Shown here: positions 1-7,480 of the stretch, one piece after another
Layout of the letters: the number at the start of each line of letters is the position of its first letter
Numbering within the stretch: the first letter of the stretch is position 1
IMG/VR virus record: IMGVR_UViG_3300021403_000008
Coordinates: 1 to 63,254 of that record
DNA length: 63,254 nucleotides
DNA from: a virus
Strand: one strand, 5' to 3'
The notes under the pieces: generated by a model
Databases searched by the model: none
What the model saw: only the letters and a program-made list of their open reading frames with translations
Told to the model about the DNA's origin: nothing
Position numbers and translations under genes: made by a program

Positions 1-593
1 CGGTCAGCGGTAGTTATCTCAGCGCCCACTCTAGCGGGCTTGTCGTTCTTTCTGGATGTTCCGGGAGCCTTCTGGCTTGTACGCTCCTGGGCGGAAAGGG
101 AATCCCGGAACCGGATACCGGAGTCTATAACTGGAGCGGAGCACTTGAAGTAGTCGAAAGGTTCAAGTCCCATTTCGGTGATAGGTACTTCCTAGAAGTC
201 CAGCCTTTCTGGGAGCTGGAGCGCTCGTGCTTTATGAATCCGGCCTGTGAGGAACTGAGCCGGATGACCGGAGTGCCGCTAGTCGTTACCCATGATATCC
301 ATTACCCGCTCCCGGAGGACGCGGAGATGCAAGCTATTCTCCACGCGGTCCATCGCGGGAAGGCGAGTATTGATGACGCGCTCCGGGAATGGAATTATGA
401 GGTAGCGATGACCTTCCCGGACGGAGACGCTATACTCGGAGAGAAGCTAATGAAGACCGGCCTTAGCCGGGAAGCCTCGTGGGAGGCTATCCTGACTACG
501 GAGCGGATAGCCGGAATGTGTAAGGTAAAGCTACCGAAGGCCGAACGTCTCCGGTACCCAATATCCCAGCAGGACCTTCAGCCGTGGAGCTAG
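1..593 (+). CDS. PHP-domain part of DNA polymerase III alpha (5'-truncated copy)
   Basis: The reading frame is open from the left edge and ends in TAG at 591-593. It is the 3' two thirds of the gene that is complete at 62294-63244, differing by scattered, mostly synonymous substitutions. It ends just before the small gene at 595. It is not a second gene but the other end of the circle. Its function is as described for the complete copy. Confidence 0.9.
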   Translation, partial: VSGSYLSAHSSGLVVLSGCSGSLLACTLLGGKGIPEPDTGVYNWSGALEVVERFKSHFGDRYFLEVQPFWELERSCFMNPACEELSRMTGVPLVVTHDIHYPLPEDAEMQAILHAVHRGKASIDDALREWNYEVAMTFPDGDAILGEKLMKTGLSREASWEAILTTERIAGMCKVKLPKAERLRYPISQQDLQPWS

Positions 594-603
594 CATGATG
601 TCA
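1..603. repeat. left copy of a 603-bp terminal direct repeat
   Basis: Bases 1-603 match 62652-63254 over their whole length without gaps, with 13 substitutions, most of them at third codon positions. Three change the protein in shared positions: Cys/Tyr, Glu/Lys and Leu/Ile. This is what a circular or terminally redundant genome gives when the contig closes on itself. The mismatches mean the two ends come from slightly different templates, such as co-occurring strains, or that the repeat is real and diverging. Confidence 0.95.
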
Positions 604-804
604 TTCGAGACTACCAAGGTCATTACCGGAGCCGAGAATACGATGACGGCCGGAGAGATAATCGCCGCTCTGGATGGCGTCGTATCGAATCACAAGCCGG
701 AATTCCGGGTCACCTGGAAAGGCCAGGTTAAGTCGGTAAAGATCGTCACGCTTACCGATGAAGCCGGAGACCATATCCGGGCCGACCGGAAGCACCTAGC
801 CTAA
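595..804 (+). CDS. small protein between the two halves of the polymerase
   Basis: A 69-residue protein I do not recognise. It starts two bases after the PHP stop codon with tandem ATG codons, and its stop overlaps the next start in an ATGG/TAATGG arrangement, so it is translationally coupled. It is mostly polar with alternating hydrophobic residues and has no membrane segment. With the next gene it separates the PHP and catalytic halves of the DnaE-type polymerase, which are one polypeptide in most relatives. A replisome role is possible only by position. Confidence 0.7.
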   Translation: MMSFETTKVITGAENTMTAGEIIAALDGVVSNHKPEFRVTWKGQVKSVKIVTLTDEAGDHIRADRKHLA

Positions 805-1028
805 TGGTAAGAGAATGCCAGATGTGTGGGCTAGAGCGGAGCGTCTGTAATCGGTACCGGCGAGATATCGCCTACGGCCGGAGCCTCGTCATCTTCCTAT
901 TCATGGAGGCCGTGTTCGGGTCCGCAATTATGTTCGCGGTAACGTCGCGAGCTTACGCCGCGCTATTCGTATTTGCCGTTGCCGCCTTTACGTCGATTGT
1001 CCTAGTAGTGAGGTCGCCATGGTCCTGA
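804..1028 (+). CDS. small membrane protein inside the split polymerase locus
   Basis: A 74-residue protein with an N-terminal CxxC pair (residues 6-9), an Arg/Tyr-rich stretch and two hydrophobic segments at about 28-47 and 50-68 that look like a membrane hairpin. It overlaps the start of the polymerase catalytic gene by 10 bases. No family recognised. A membrane protein inserted between two polymerase halves is unexpected. It could be an inserted accessory gene or could tether replication to the membrane, which is speculation. Confidence 0.65.
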   Translation: MVRECQMCGLERSVCNRYRRDIAYGRSLVIFLFMEAVFGSAIMFAVTSRAYAALFVFAVAAFTSIVLVVRSPWS

Positions 1029-3328
1029 CTCTTCCCGCGACGGCTCCTGTCCCGGATATCCCAGCCGATGACCTCCTATGGGAATGGCTCCGGTACGGAT
1101 GGAACTTCCGTGGCTATAGCTCGCGGCCGGTAGCCGAGCAGAACTGGATCATTGACCGCGTCAAGTACGAAATGAATATGATCCTTGGAAAGGAACTGGC
1201 GGACTTCTTTCTATTCACGTCGGACGCTATCCGATGGGCGAAGGACAACGACGTAGCTATCGGACCCGGACGCGGCTCCACGGCCGCTAGCCTAGTCGCC
1301 TATACCACGCGGATTACCGAGGTCAACCCTTACAAGTACCCGTCTATGATCTTTGAGCGCTTCCTCGACGTTACCCGGCATGACCCTCCCGATATCGACG
1401 TGGACTGTTCGGACGAGGAACGCCACAAGGTCTATGAATACCTCGCCTGGAAGTATGGCGCTGAATGCGTCGGCCATATCGGCAACTTCATAAAGTACCG
1501 GGCTAAGAATTCCCTGGCTGACGTAGCGCGAGTCTACAACATTCCGCCATGGGCGAAAGACATCGTTGCTAACCTCGCGATTGAACGGAGCGGTGGAGAT
1601 AGCCGGGCAGACGCGACCCTAGGCGATACCTTTGATATGTTCCCGGCCGCGCAGGAAGTCCTCCGGCAGTTCCCGGACCTCGCGAAGGCGATTCGGCTAG
1701 AGGGTAACTATCGCGGGCTCTCGGTTCACGCCTGCGGGCTTATGGTAGCGAATTCGCCGCTTACCGGAGTATGCGCTATTTACTCCAGGGAAGGCGAGCA
1801 GATACTCAGCCTCGATAAGATTGACGCAGAGTATATCGACGCGCTGAAACTCGACTTCCTAGGGCTCTCGACTATGGGCGTGATTGCCCGGTGCCTCCGG
1901 ATGGCCGGCCTGACGCTAGCCGACCTATATGCCATCCCGGATACGGACCCGTCCGCTATCGAGGTATTCACCAAGGGTGACCTAGTCGGTATCTTCCAGT
2001 TCTCCGGCCGCGCGACCCGGCTAGTGAACCGGGACGTTAAGCCGCTGGACTTCTGGCATATTGTCTGTATCAATGCGCTGAGCCGTCCGGGTCCTCTGTT
2101 CTCCGGCCAGACGGCCGAATTCATCGAGGTACGGCATGGACGTAAGCGGCCGACTTCGCTTCACCCAATCGTAGATGAGATCACCAAGGATACTTACGGG
2201 CAGATGATCTTCCAGGAGCATATCCTTCGGTGCCTCCGGGAGATAGGCGACCTACAGTGGACTAACGTCCATCACATTCGCCGGATTATCGCTAAGAAGG
2301 CCGGGCAGGCAGCCTTCCAGCAATCGTTCGATGCCTTCGCGGAGGGAGCGGATAGGCTCCACGGGATTAAGCGCGAGCTAGCCGAGCAGATATGGCTCCG
2401 TCTCGTAACGTCCGGGACCTATGCGTTCAACGTCGCTCACGCCGTCTCGTATTCGATGCTAGCATTCTGGACGGCCTGGCTCAAGGTTCACTACCCGCTA
2501 GAGTTTTACGCGGCCTCTCTTCAGAAGGCGACGGACGCAGAGGACCAGTTCCGGCTTATGCGGGATGCTCTCTCCCACGGTATTGATATCAAGCCTCCGG
2601 ACCTCCATTGCTCCACGAGGACGTGGATACCAAACCACGTCCTCTCTGATATCCCGGAGCTTCGGCGCGGAGAGCTAATTGCCGGATGGCAGCAGGTGCC
2701 GAAGATCGGCCCGAAGCTAGCCGAGCGCATCGAGCATCACCTTTCCGTCGAGCCCGCGAATCAATGGACAGACCTTACCCGGATTCCCGGTATCGGTGAG
2801 AGTACGGTCGCGAGGCTAGGAGCCTTTGTAACGGCTAAGGACCCGTTCGGGCTCTACCGGACGGAGCGACGGCTTAAGGCTGTTAGCCGCTGGCTCAAGA
2901 CCCAGAAGGCGGTACCCTATCCGACTACGAACGGCGACAAGCTATCAGCCATGGTAGTCGAGGACTCGCGTCAGACCGGAGGCAGATGGAGGCGCGGACC
3001 TCTGGTGGTTTACGCGGGAGTAGTCCGGAGAGTTGAATACAAGGACATCGTAGAGGACGAGCACTCCCGGACGGGCAAGGAATATGAAGAGATACTCAAG
3101 GAAATCAAGAGGCCGGACCTCGTAAAGCGCGCCACCCTTCATATGTACGACACGAGCGATGAGGAAGTCTATGCGAGAATCAATCGGTGGAAATTCCCTG
3201 ACCTAGTCCGTACGCTAGAGACGATCAACATTAATCACGACGTTGTGATAATACTGGGGAACCGTATAGCCGGGTTTGGGACTCCAGTCCTCGTAAACAA
3301 GATATGGGTTGTAGACCCGGAAACGTAG
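1019..3328 (+). CDS. dnaE: DNA polymerase III alpha subunit, catalytic part (DnaE-type, lacks PHP)
   Basis: A 769-residue C-family replicative polymerase lacking the N-terminal PHP domain. The palm starts with helices at about 40-80 followed by the GPGRGS motif (82-87). The catalytic aspartates are in the PDIDVD motif (D125, D127) and in KLDFLGL (D279), so the active site is complete. The fingers follow. A helix-hairpin-helix segment with PGIG lies near residue 590, then a C-terminal OB-like region. The start overlaps the preceding membrane-protein gene. The PHP half is made separately from 62294-63244, and the split falls at the natural PHP/palm boundary. No exonuclease domain is present; a DnaQ-like protein is encoded at 34997-35638. 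Confidence 0.95.
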   Translation: MVLTLPATAPVPDIPADDLLWEWLRYGWNFRGYSSRPVAEQNWIIDRVKYEMNMILGKELADFFLFTSDAIRWAKDNDVAIGPGRGSTAASLVAYTTRITEVNPYKYPSMIFERFLDVTRHDPPDIDVDCSDEERHKVYEYLAWKYGAECVGHIGNFIKYRAKNSLADVARVYNIPPWAKDIVANLAIERSGGDSRADATLGDTFDMFPAAQEVLRQFPDLAKAIRLEGNYRGLSVHACGLMVANSPLTGVCAIYSREGEQILSLDKIDAEYIDALKLDFLGLSTMGVIARCLRMAGLTLADLYAIPDTDPSAIEVFTKGDLVGIFQFSGRATRLVNRDVKPLDFWHIVCINALSRPGPLFSGQTAEFIEVRHGRKRPTSLHPIVDEITKDTYGQMIFQEHILRCLREIGDLQWTNVHHIRRIIAKKAGQAAFQQSFDAFAEGADRLHGIKRELAEQIWLRLVTSGTYAFNVAHAVSYSMLAFWTAWLKVHYPLEFYAASLQKATDAEDQFRLMRDALSHGIDIKPPDLHCSTRTWIPNHVLSDIPELRRGELIAGWQQVPKIGPKLAERIEHHLSVEPANQWTDLTRIPGIGESTVARLGAFVTAKDPFGLYRTERRLKAVSRWLKTQKAVPYPTTNGDKLSAMVVEDSRQTGGRWRRGPLVVYAGVVRRVEYKDIVEDEHSRTGKEYEEILKEIKRPDLVKRATLHMYDTSDEEVYARINRWKFPDLVRTLETININHDVVIILGNRIAGFGTPVLVNKIWVVDPET

Positions 3329-3333
3329 GAGAC

Positions 3334-3612
3334 ATGACTACTGTCGCGGAAACGAGAAACGTGGAGAAAGTCTACGTGCCTTCGGCCGACGATATGGACC
3401 TGGAGACGTTCTGCCTCCACATGACCCATAGGCACGCCGACTCCCTAGGAGGACTCGCGGAGCTGGACCCGGAGCGGCTAGACAATTACCTGGAAGAATG
3501 CTACCGGAGCTTTCACGACAAGCTCCACGAGCTTCGGCCGGACGCCAGGGGTAACCTCGTCCAGACTCTGGGATATCGCGTATTCGATCACGAGCATAGG
3601 AGCCCGCGATGA
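3334..3612 (+). CDS. hypothetical protein downstream of the polymerase
   Basis: A 92-residue, acidic, helix-rich protein with many His, Glu and Leu residues. I chose ATG 3334 over an upstream start because TAGGAGAC lies directly before it and it begins just after the polymerase stop. Its end overlaps the next gene by four bases (ATGA), so the two are cotranslated. Family unknown. Confidence 0.7.
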   Translation: MTTVAETRNVEKVYVPSADDMDLETFCLHMTHRHADSLGGLAELDPERLDNYLEECYRSFHDKLHELRPDARGNLVQTLGYRVFDHEHRSPR

Positions 3613-3842
3613 GTGGCTATACGGACGAGAGCCTAGAGCGCGAACCGATGTACACGGCCGGTTTCACGGTGACCCTCCGGCTTCCGGAGCGGATAGCCCC
3701 TGAACAGGCGCGCCAAGAACTGCTCACGTGCGTATCGTTCGGAAGCCCGGAGGTATCGGCTCCGTGGGTCCTCCCGGACCCGGACGAACGCGCTACGCTG
3801 GCCTGTAAGGCTTCGGAGCTTCCGGAGGGTATACCGACCTAG
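3609..3842 (+). CDS. hypothetical protein, last gene of the rightward arm
   Basis: A 77-residue protein that starts within the stop of the preceding gene. It has a beta-strand-like stretch (TAGFTVTLRLP) and a short Pro-rich tail. No recognised domain. It is the last gene before the bidirectional terminator at 3948-3983. Confidence 0.6.
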   Translation: MSGYTDESLEREPMYTAGFTVTLRLPERIAPEQARQELLTCVSFGSPEVSAPWVLPDPDERATLACKASELPEGIPT

Positions 3843-3947
3843 GCTAGAGGCCCTAGAAGTCCCGGAGCGGCCAGCGTAGCTCGCTCCGGCCCGGCCCGGA
3901 GCCCGGCTCCCGTCCGGGAACGTCCGGAATCCCATGTAATGCTCAGA

Positions 3948-3983
3948 GACCCTAGACCGGCTGGCGGAGGCCGGTCTAGGGTC
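3948..3983. terminator. strong hairpin terminator between converging arms
   Basis: GACCCTAGACCGGC and GCCGGTCTAGGGTC form a perfect 14-bp stem with an 8-base loop. It sits where the rightward replication genes meet the leftward structural and lysis genes. There is no U-tract, as is common in actinobacteria. The rest of 3843-4014 is noncoding, GC-rich and prone to further small hairpins. Confidence 0.75.
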
Positions 3984-4014
3984 GGCTCATAAGCTGGGGA
4001 GCTAGGAGCGAGTA

Positions 4015-4287
4015 ATGTTCTGGTGGCTGAGGAAAGATAAGCAGACCGACTACATAGGCATTCACCGGAGTGGGGGAGGTCCCGGCCGCCATCGGGCCGA
4101 CCCACTCACAAACGAGGACCCGGCTCCGGAACCAGAGGATCAGGATGGGTGGCACTACGCTGGATCATCTGGCGATAGTCTCCTGCTTGAGCCCGTGGAG
4201 TCTCTTGATCCGGAATATCAGTATCCGGCTTCACCCAGACGCCACGGAACGGACGGCGATAACGACACGCCCAGCTATAGGGCTTGA
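4015..4287 (+). CDS. possible small protein overlapping the methyltransferase antisense
   Basis: A 90-residue frame beginning MFWWLRKDK with a good ribosome-binding site (TAGGAGCGAG). It lies after the terminator, and its 3' 180 bases run antisense to the methyltransferase-like gene. The N-terminal third looks protein-like; the rest is Pro/Glu/Asp-rich and could be an antisense shadow. Only the start region convinces me. Confidence 0.35.
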   Translation: MFWWLRKDKQTDYIGIHRSGGGPGRHRADPLTNEDPAPEPEDQDGWHYAGSSGDSLLLEPVESLDPEYQYPASPRRHGTDGDNDTPSYRA

Positions 4288-4759
4288 CCGCCGCATACGC
4301 GGAGATTAGCACGGCTCCCGGCCGCATCGCGAGCATAACGGAATGCTCCCATGCGGCTTCCACCTCATCGTCCTTAAACGGCCGGGAGAGATAGACGATA
4401 TCGAATTTGTCCCAGGGAGGGACTTCTGTCCGAAGGTCGCATTTCTCAGCACGGACTCCGAGCGCTCGCGACTGCTCTAGGTACTCGTCCGATATCTCAT
4501 AGCCCATCTCTTCCATGAGATAGTACTTCCGGGCTAGATAGAGCTTGGTTCCTATTCCGGACCCGGCCTCGCCGTACCGGAGACGGCTATTGTCCGGGCT
4601 CATAGCCCAGGCCCGCGCGACGTGGAGCATCCGGTCAAACTCTAGAAGCTCCAGCGGGCTCCAGCGCCACAGGTCCGGGTCCGGAGCGGAACCAGACTCC
4701 TGGACTAGAGCGGCTAGCTCCATATGCCAGAGAGCCTCGATGGTTAGAAGGTCCGCCAC
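4106..4759 (-). CDS. class I SAM-dependent methyltransferase-like protein
   Basis: A 217-residue protein starting GTG, which overlaps the TAG of the preceding gene. A Rossmann-type motif I (YGEAGSGIGTK, about 62-72) is followed by an acidic strand end (YEIS) and FDIVYLSRPF as a motif IV candidate. The fold resembles small-molecule or protein methyltransferases. No NPPY or DPPY motif of DNA amino-methyltransferases and no PC motif of cytosine-C5 enzymes is visible. It is the last gene of the leftward lysis operon. Substrate unknown. Confidence 0.7.
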   Translation of the reverse strand: MADLLTIEALWHMELAALVQESGSAPDPDLWRWSPLELLEFDRMLHVARAWAMSPDNSRLRYGEAGSGIGTKLYLARKYYLMEEMGYEISDEYLEQSRALGVRAEKCDLRTEVPPWDKFDIVYLSRPFKDDEVEAAWEHSVMLAMRPGAVLISAYAAVKPYSWACRYRRPFRGVWVKPDTDIPDQETPRAQAGDYRQMIQRSATHPDPLVPEPGPRL

Positions 4760-4917
4760 TAGTTTGCCTCTAGGGTGACGGCCTCGATATACGCGACATC
4801 CGTAGTGCCATCTTCGGCAGTGTACCGGACCTCTCCGGCTTCGCGGATATCATCCGCGACGGAGGCCGCGCGCTCCGGGTCATCGTAGTCCCGGAGCTTC
4901 AGCGTAATGGTCGTCAT
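4759..4917 (-). CDS. small acidic protein between endolysin and methyltransferase
   Basis: A 52-residue protein beginning MTTITLKLRDYDDPERAA. It starts just after the endolysin stop and ends in a TAG that overlaps the next GTG start. Alternating hydrophobic residues at the N-terminus suggest a small beta-alpha fold. Function unknown. Confidence 0.65.
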   Translation of the reverse strand: MTTITLKLRDYDDPERAASVADDIREAGEVRYTAEDGTTDVAYIEAVTLEAN

Positions 4918-4919
4918 GG

Positions 4920-5729
4920 CTACTTCGCCGGCCACTTCTTATCGGTCCAGGTCCAGCCGCTAGCACCCTTGGCCTGGGTGTACGTACAGAACTTGCCCGA
5001 TGCGTTGGTGTAGCTGACGACCTTGAGGCCGCTGGCCGGGTCGATGGCGATACCCGCGCCACTCTTGGCGTTAGAGCCAGCGATGGCCCCACCATTGACG
5101 CACACCTTCCCGCTGGGGTCGATGTAGGCGAAGTACTGCTTGCCTTCATAAAACGCGACGGCTGCCGCCATGAGTCCTCCTGAATCGGATGGAGGCGTTG
5201 AGCCGCCTCCGGAGCTTCCGCCTTTGGCGCGCTTGATGACCTCGTCCATCGGGAAGCCGGAGCCGCAGTCGTGGTGCCCGGAACCCATTGAGCCGAAGTT
5301 GACGTGCTGGCAGATTCCCTTGACCGTCCCGGACTGCGCCTGGGAATTGCTGAGCTTGGTATAGGGAATCTTGTACTTGTCGCACATGTAGCGGAGCCAG
5401 TCCGCCGCGTTGTTGAGTAGGACGTTCTTGCCCATCCACGTCGATGTCGACCACGAGGCGTAGGCGCACATCTCCAGGGAGAGGCAGTAGTTGTTCGCGT
5501 TCCCCTGAGTCCACGCCTTGTGGTTCTCATAGACGTAGGCTCCCAGGAGCCCGGCCGACGTATTGTCCGCTCCGTGATGGGACGAGCATCCGGCCGAAGG
5601 ATTGGCGAACCACGAGCCCAGGGACTCGATTGTCATCGCGCCTTCCGTCGTGTGGAACGCAATGACGTTGTACGGACCTCGCGAGGACGAGTAGTGAGGC
5701 GACGGCATCCACTTCTCTTTGATCGCCAT
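4920..5729 (-). CDS. endolysin, N-acetylmuramoyl-L-alanine amidase
   Basis: A 269-residue peptidoglycan hydrolase that would lyse the host at the end of infection. The N-terminal amidase_2/PGRP-type domain (about 1-165) carries the zinc-ligand signatures: FHTTEG with H26, SSHHGAD with H51/H52, and SGHHDCG with H152/H153 and C155. A Gly/Ser/Pro linker (170-190) leads to a C-terminal Ala/Gly/Tyr-rich beta domain (about 193-269), probably for wall binding. No signal peptide, so it depends on a holin; two candidates lie just upstream. Codon use is GC-rich, like the capsid gene, suggesting high expression. Confidence 0.92.
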   Translation of the reverse strand: MAIKEKWMPSPHYSSSRGPYNVIAFHTTEGAMTIESLGSWFANPSAGCSSHHGADNTSAGLLGAYVYENHKAWTQGNANNYCLSLEMCAYASWSTSTWMGKNVLLNNAADWLRYMCDKYKIPYTKLSNSQAQSGTVKGICQHVNFGSMGSGHHDCGSGFPMDEVIKRAKGGSSGGGSTPPSDSGGLMAAAVAFYEGKQYFAYIDPSGKVCVNGGAIAGSNAKSGAGIAIDPASGLKVVSYTNASGKFCTYTQAKGASGWTWTDKKWPAK

Positions 5730-6106
5730 TACTCCGGGACCTCCTCAGGGTCATCCGGCGACTCGTCCGGCGCTTCCTCGTCCGGGTCACCGACCGGATC
5801 ATCGTGGTGTTCGTTGCGCCACTCTTCCAGGAAGGCCCGGTAACCGGCGAGACGTTCCCGTACCGAGCCAGGAGCTGGTTTCTCCGACCATCCCCACGGC
5901 TCCGTCGCTAGGTCGGCCTCCGGCTCCGTCTCGTCCGGTCCTTCCTCGTCTAGGACGGCCTCTCCGCTGTCCAGCTCCGCTTGGTCAACGATCTCACCGA
6001 ACCGGACGCGGCGAGCGTGCCGCCGCTCTCGCCTTTCCTCCCTCCGCTCCACTCGCTCTTCATGGCGGGACTCGGCTCCCTCCACTACTTCCTTGAAACT
6101 AACCAT
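5729..6106 (-). CDS. highly charged coiled-coil protein in the lysis cassette
   Basis: A 125-residue protein starting at ATG 6106, directly after AGGAGGTG. Residues 1-40 are an Arg/Glu-rich helix (repeats of ERRE type), likely coiled coil. The C-terminal third is strongly acidic and Pro-rich (DDP, DEEAPDE). It ends on the endolysin start. No recognised domain; an endolysin chaperone or antiholin-like role would be guesswork. Confidence 0.65.
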   Translation of the reverse strand: MVSFKEVVEGAESRHEERVERREERRERRHARRVRFGEIVDQAELDSGEAVLDEEGPDETEPEADLATEPWGWSEKPAPGSVRERLAGYRAFLEEWRNEHHDDPVGDPDEEAPDESPDDPEEVPE

Positions 6107-6128
6107 TGAGCACCTCCTATCCGTAATC

Positions 6129-6392
6129 CTACTCCGATGGCGGTTCCGGCTTATCTGGAGGCCGCTTACTCCGGTTAAGGCCGATATACGCACCCAGGAG
6201 CCCGGTAACACCTCCGGTCCCGGCTATGAGCACCTGGGTCGCATTCTCCGAGAGCTTGACCTGAGGGAAACTCCCGTGGGTTATCTGAATGGCGCTAACG
6301 ACTAGGATCAGGAGAATGGTGATCCCAAGGGAAAGCGCGAGGATCATCGCCACCCAGTCGACAGCGCTCCATTCCTTCGGCTGTTTATCCAT
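6129..6392 (-). CDS. holin-like membrane protein (second)
   Basis: An 87-residue protein with a short hydrophilic N-terminus, a long hydrophobic helix (about 13-36), a second helix with glycine motifs (about 54-71) and a charged Pro-rich tail. This topology and its place beside the amidase suggest a holin or antiholin. It overlaps the end of the other membrane protein by eight bases. Confidence 0.75.
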   Translation of the reverse strand: MDKQPKEWSAVDWVAMILALSLGITILLILVVSAIQITHGSFPQVKLSENATQVLIAGTGGVTGLLGAYIGLNRSKRPPDKPEPPSE

Positions 6393-6630
6393 GGGCTCCG
6401 TTCCTTTCCCTTGCCTCCGCTGCGAGCTTCGCGGCTTTCCTCTCGATACGCCAGTGCTCTAGCATCCCTCCGGCGATAGAGAGCAAGCCGGTCCAGATAG
6501 TCGAGAGCGTATCCTTCACGTCATCCGGTATCTTCATAATCGGATGGAACCGGATAATGAAGAACACGGACACAGTTGCGACGATAGCCCCAGCCGCCGC
6601 TCCGATAACCGGCCTTGGAATTCCCCACAT
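6385..6630 (-). CDS. holin-like membrane protein (first)
   Basis: An 81-residue protein with an N-terminal transmembrane helix (about 8-27), a weaker hydrophobic stretch (about 42-58) and a basic C-terminal tail rich in Arg, Lys and Ala. With 6129-6392 it forms a pair of small membrane proteins before the endolysin, a typical actinophage lysis layout. Which one is the pore former cannot be told from sequence. Confidence 0.75.
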   Translation of the reverse strand: MWGIPRPVIGAAAGAIVATVSVFFIIRFHPIMKIPDDVKDTLSTIWTGLLSIAGGMLEHWRIERKAAKLAAEARERNGAHG

Positions 6631-6636
6631 ATTCCC

Positions 6637-7473
6637 TCACGATTGAATGAAGCCTGCCTGATCGTCTAGCGGATACCGGCCCATGATTCCAATCTGTGTC
6701 GAGGCTAGCGAGTTTGGCACATAGTTGAAGTTGATGTTGCCGCCGGGATTGATGCTGAGAATCGGAGAGGCCGCTCCATCCGCTACGTCAGTAACGAGGA
6801 ACCTCTGAGCGGCAATCGGCCGGTAGTTCGGCGGGAAGGTAAAGAAGGTCACGTTGTTCATGTTGCCGGTGACGTTGTTGGTCTGGACCTTTCCTGCTAT
6901 CTCGACGTACTTAAGGTCACTAGCAAATCGGTACTGTGGCGGAGTCATACCCGCGACGGTACCAGCCCAGTTCGCAGCCGAGAGCGGTCGCATGTCGTGC
7001 CATTGATCGTTGCTTAGCCTCCGGTCATCGATGAGCCCGGTGAGCGCTCCGGCCGACGTAGAAGTCCAGTGGGATACCGGGAGGTCCCAGATACCAGTAG
7101 GAGTCTGTACGATCGGAGGGAGGACCGGCGAAGCTCCGGGAGTCCCGGTGATGATCGTCGGCGCAATGACGGTCGCGGACGAGGCCGCGCCTCGCGTATA
7201 CCGGAGGACGAGCCGGTCAATCCGGTTGGACGCGGACGCGGCCGGAATGGGGGTTGAGACCGGAGCGTCGCAGCGCCACAACTGGCCTTTGATAACGGAC
7301 ACGCCGTCCGCGATTACCGCGTTGCGGCCTCCGGTATCGAGGGAGGGAACCATGGCGCTGCCAATCGAGCCGTCGATGGCATTGAGAAGGCCCGAAACGG
7401 AGCAGAAGTATTCCCACTCAGCCGTTGTCGTTAGCTGAGTAAAGGCGGAAGGCCGCGCGTCGTACGTTACCAT
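6637..7473 (-). CDS. tail fibre or baseplate-associated structural protein
   Basis: A 278-residue protein. ATG 7473 is preferred over a start 33 bases upstream because TAGGAGAG precedes it. It is rich in Thr, Ser, Asn and Gly with long beta-prone stretches. The segment WDLPVSHWTSTSAGAL followed by IDDRRL resembles tail-fibre proteins with a conserved D-R/R-L turn. Position after the tail proteins and before the lysis genes supports a virion-tip role, possibly receptor binding. Confidence 0.7.
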   Translation of the reverse strand: MVTYDARPSAFTQLTTTAEWEYFCSVSGLLNAIDGSIGSAMVPSLDTGGRNAVIADGVSVIKGQLWRCDAPVSTPIPAASASNRIDRLVLRYTRGAASSATVIAPTIITGTPGASPVLPPIVQTPTGIWDLPVSHWTSTSAGALTGLIDDRRLSNDQWHDMRPLSAANWAGTVAGMTPPQYRFASDLKYVEIAGKVQTNNVTGNMNNVTFFTFPPNYRPIAAQRFLVTDVADGAASPILSINPGGNINFNYVPNSLASTQIGIMGRYPLDDQAGFIQS

Positions 7474-7480
7474 GACTCTC

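Noticed and set aside
4106-4759. DNA methyltransferase of a restriction-modification system
   Set aside because: Only motif I is clear; no NPPY/DPPY or cytosine-C5 PC motif and no restriction partner nearby.
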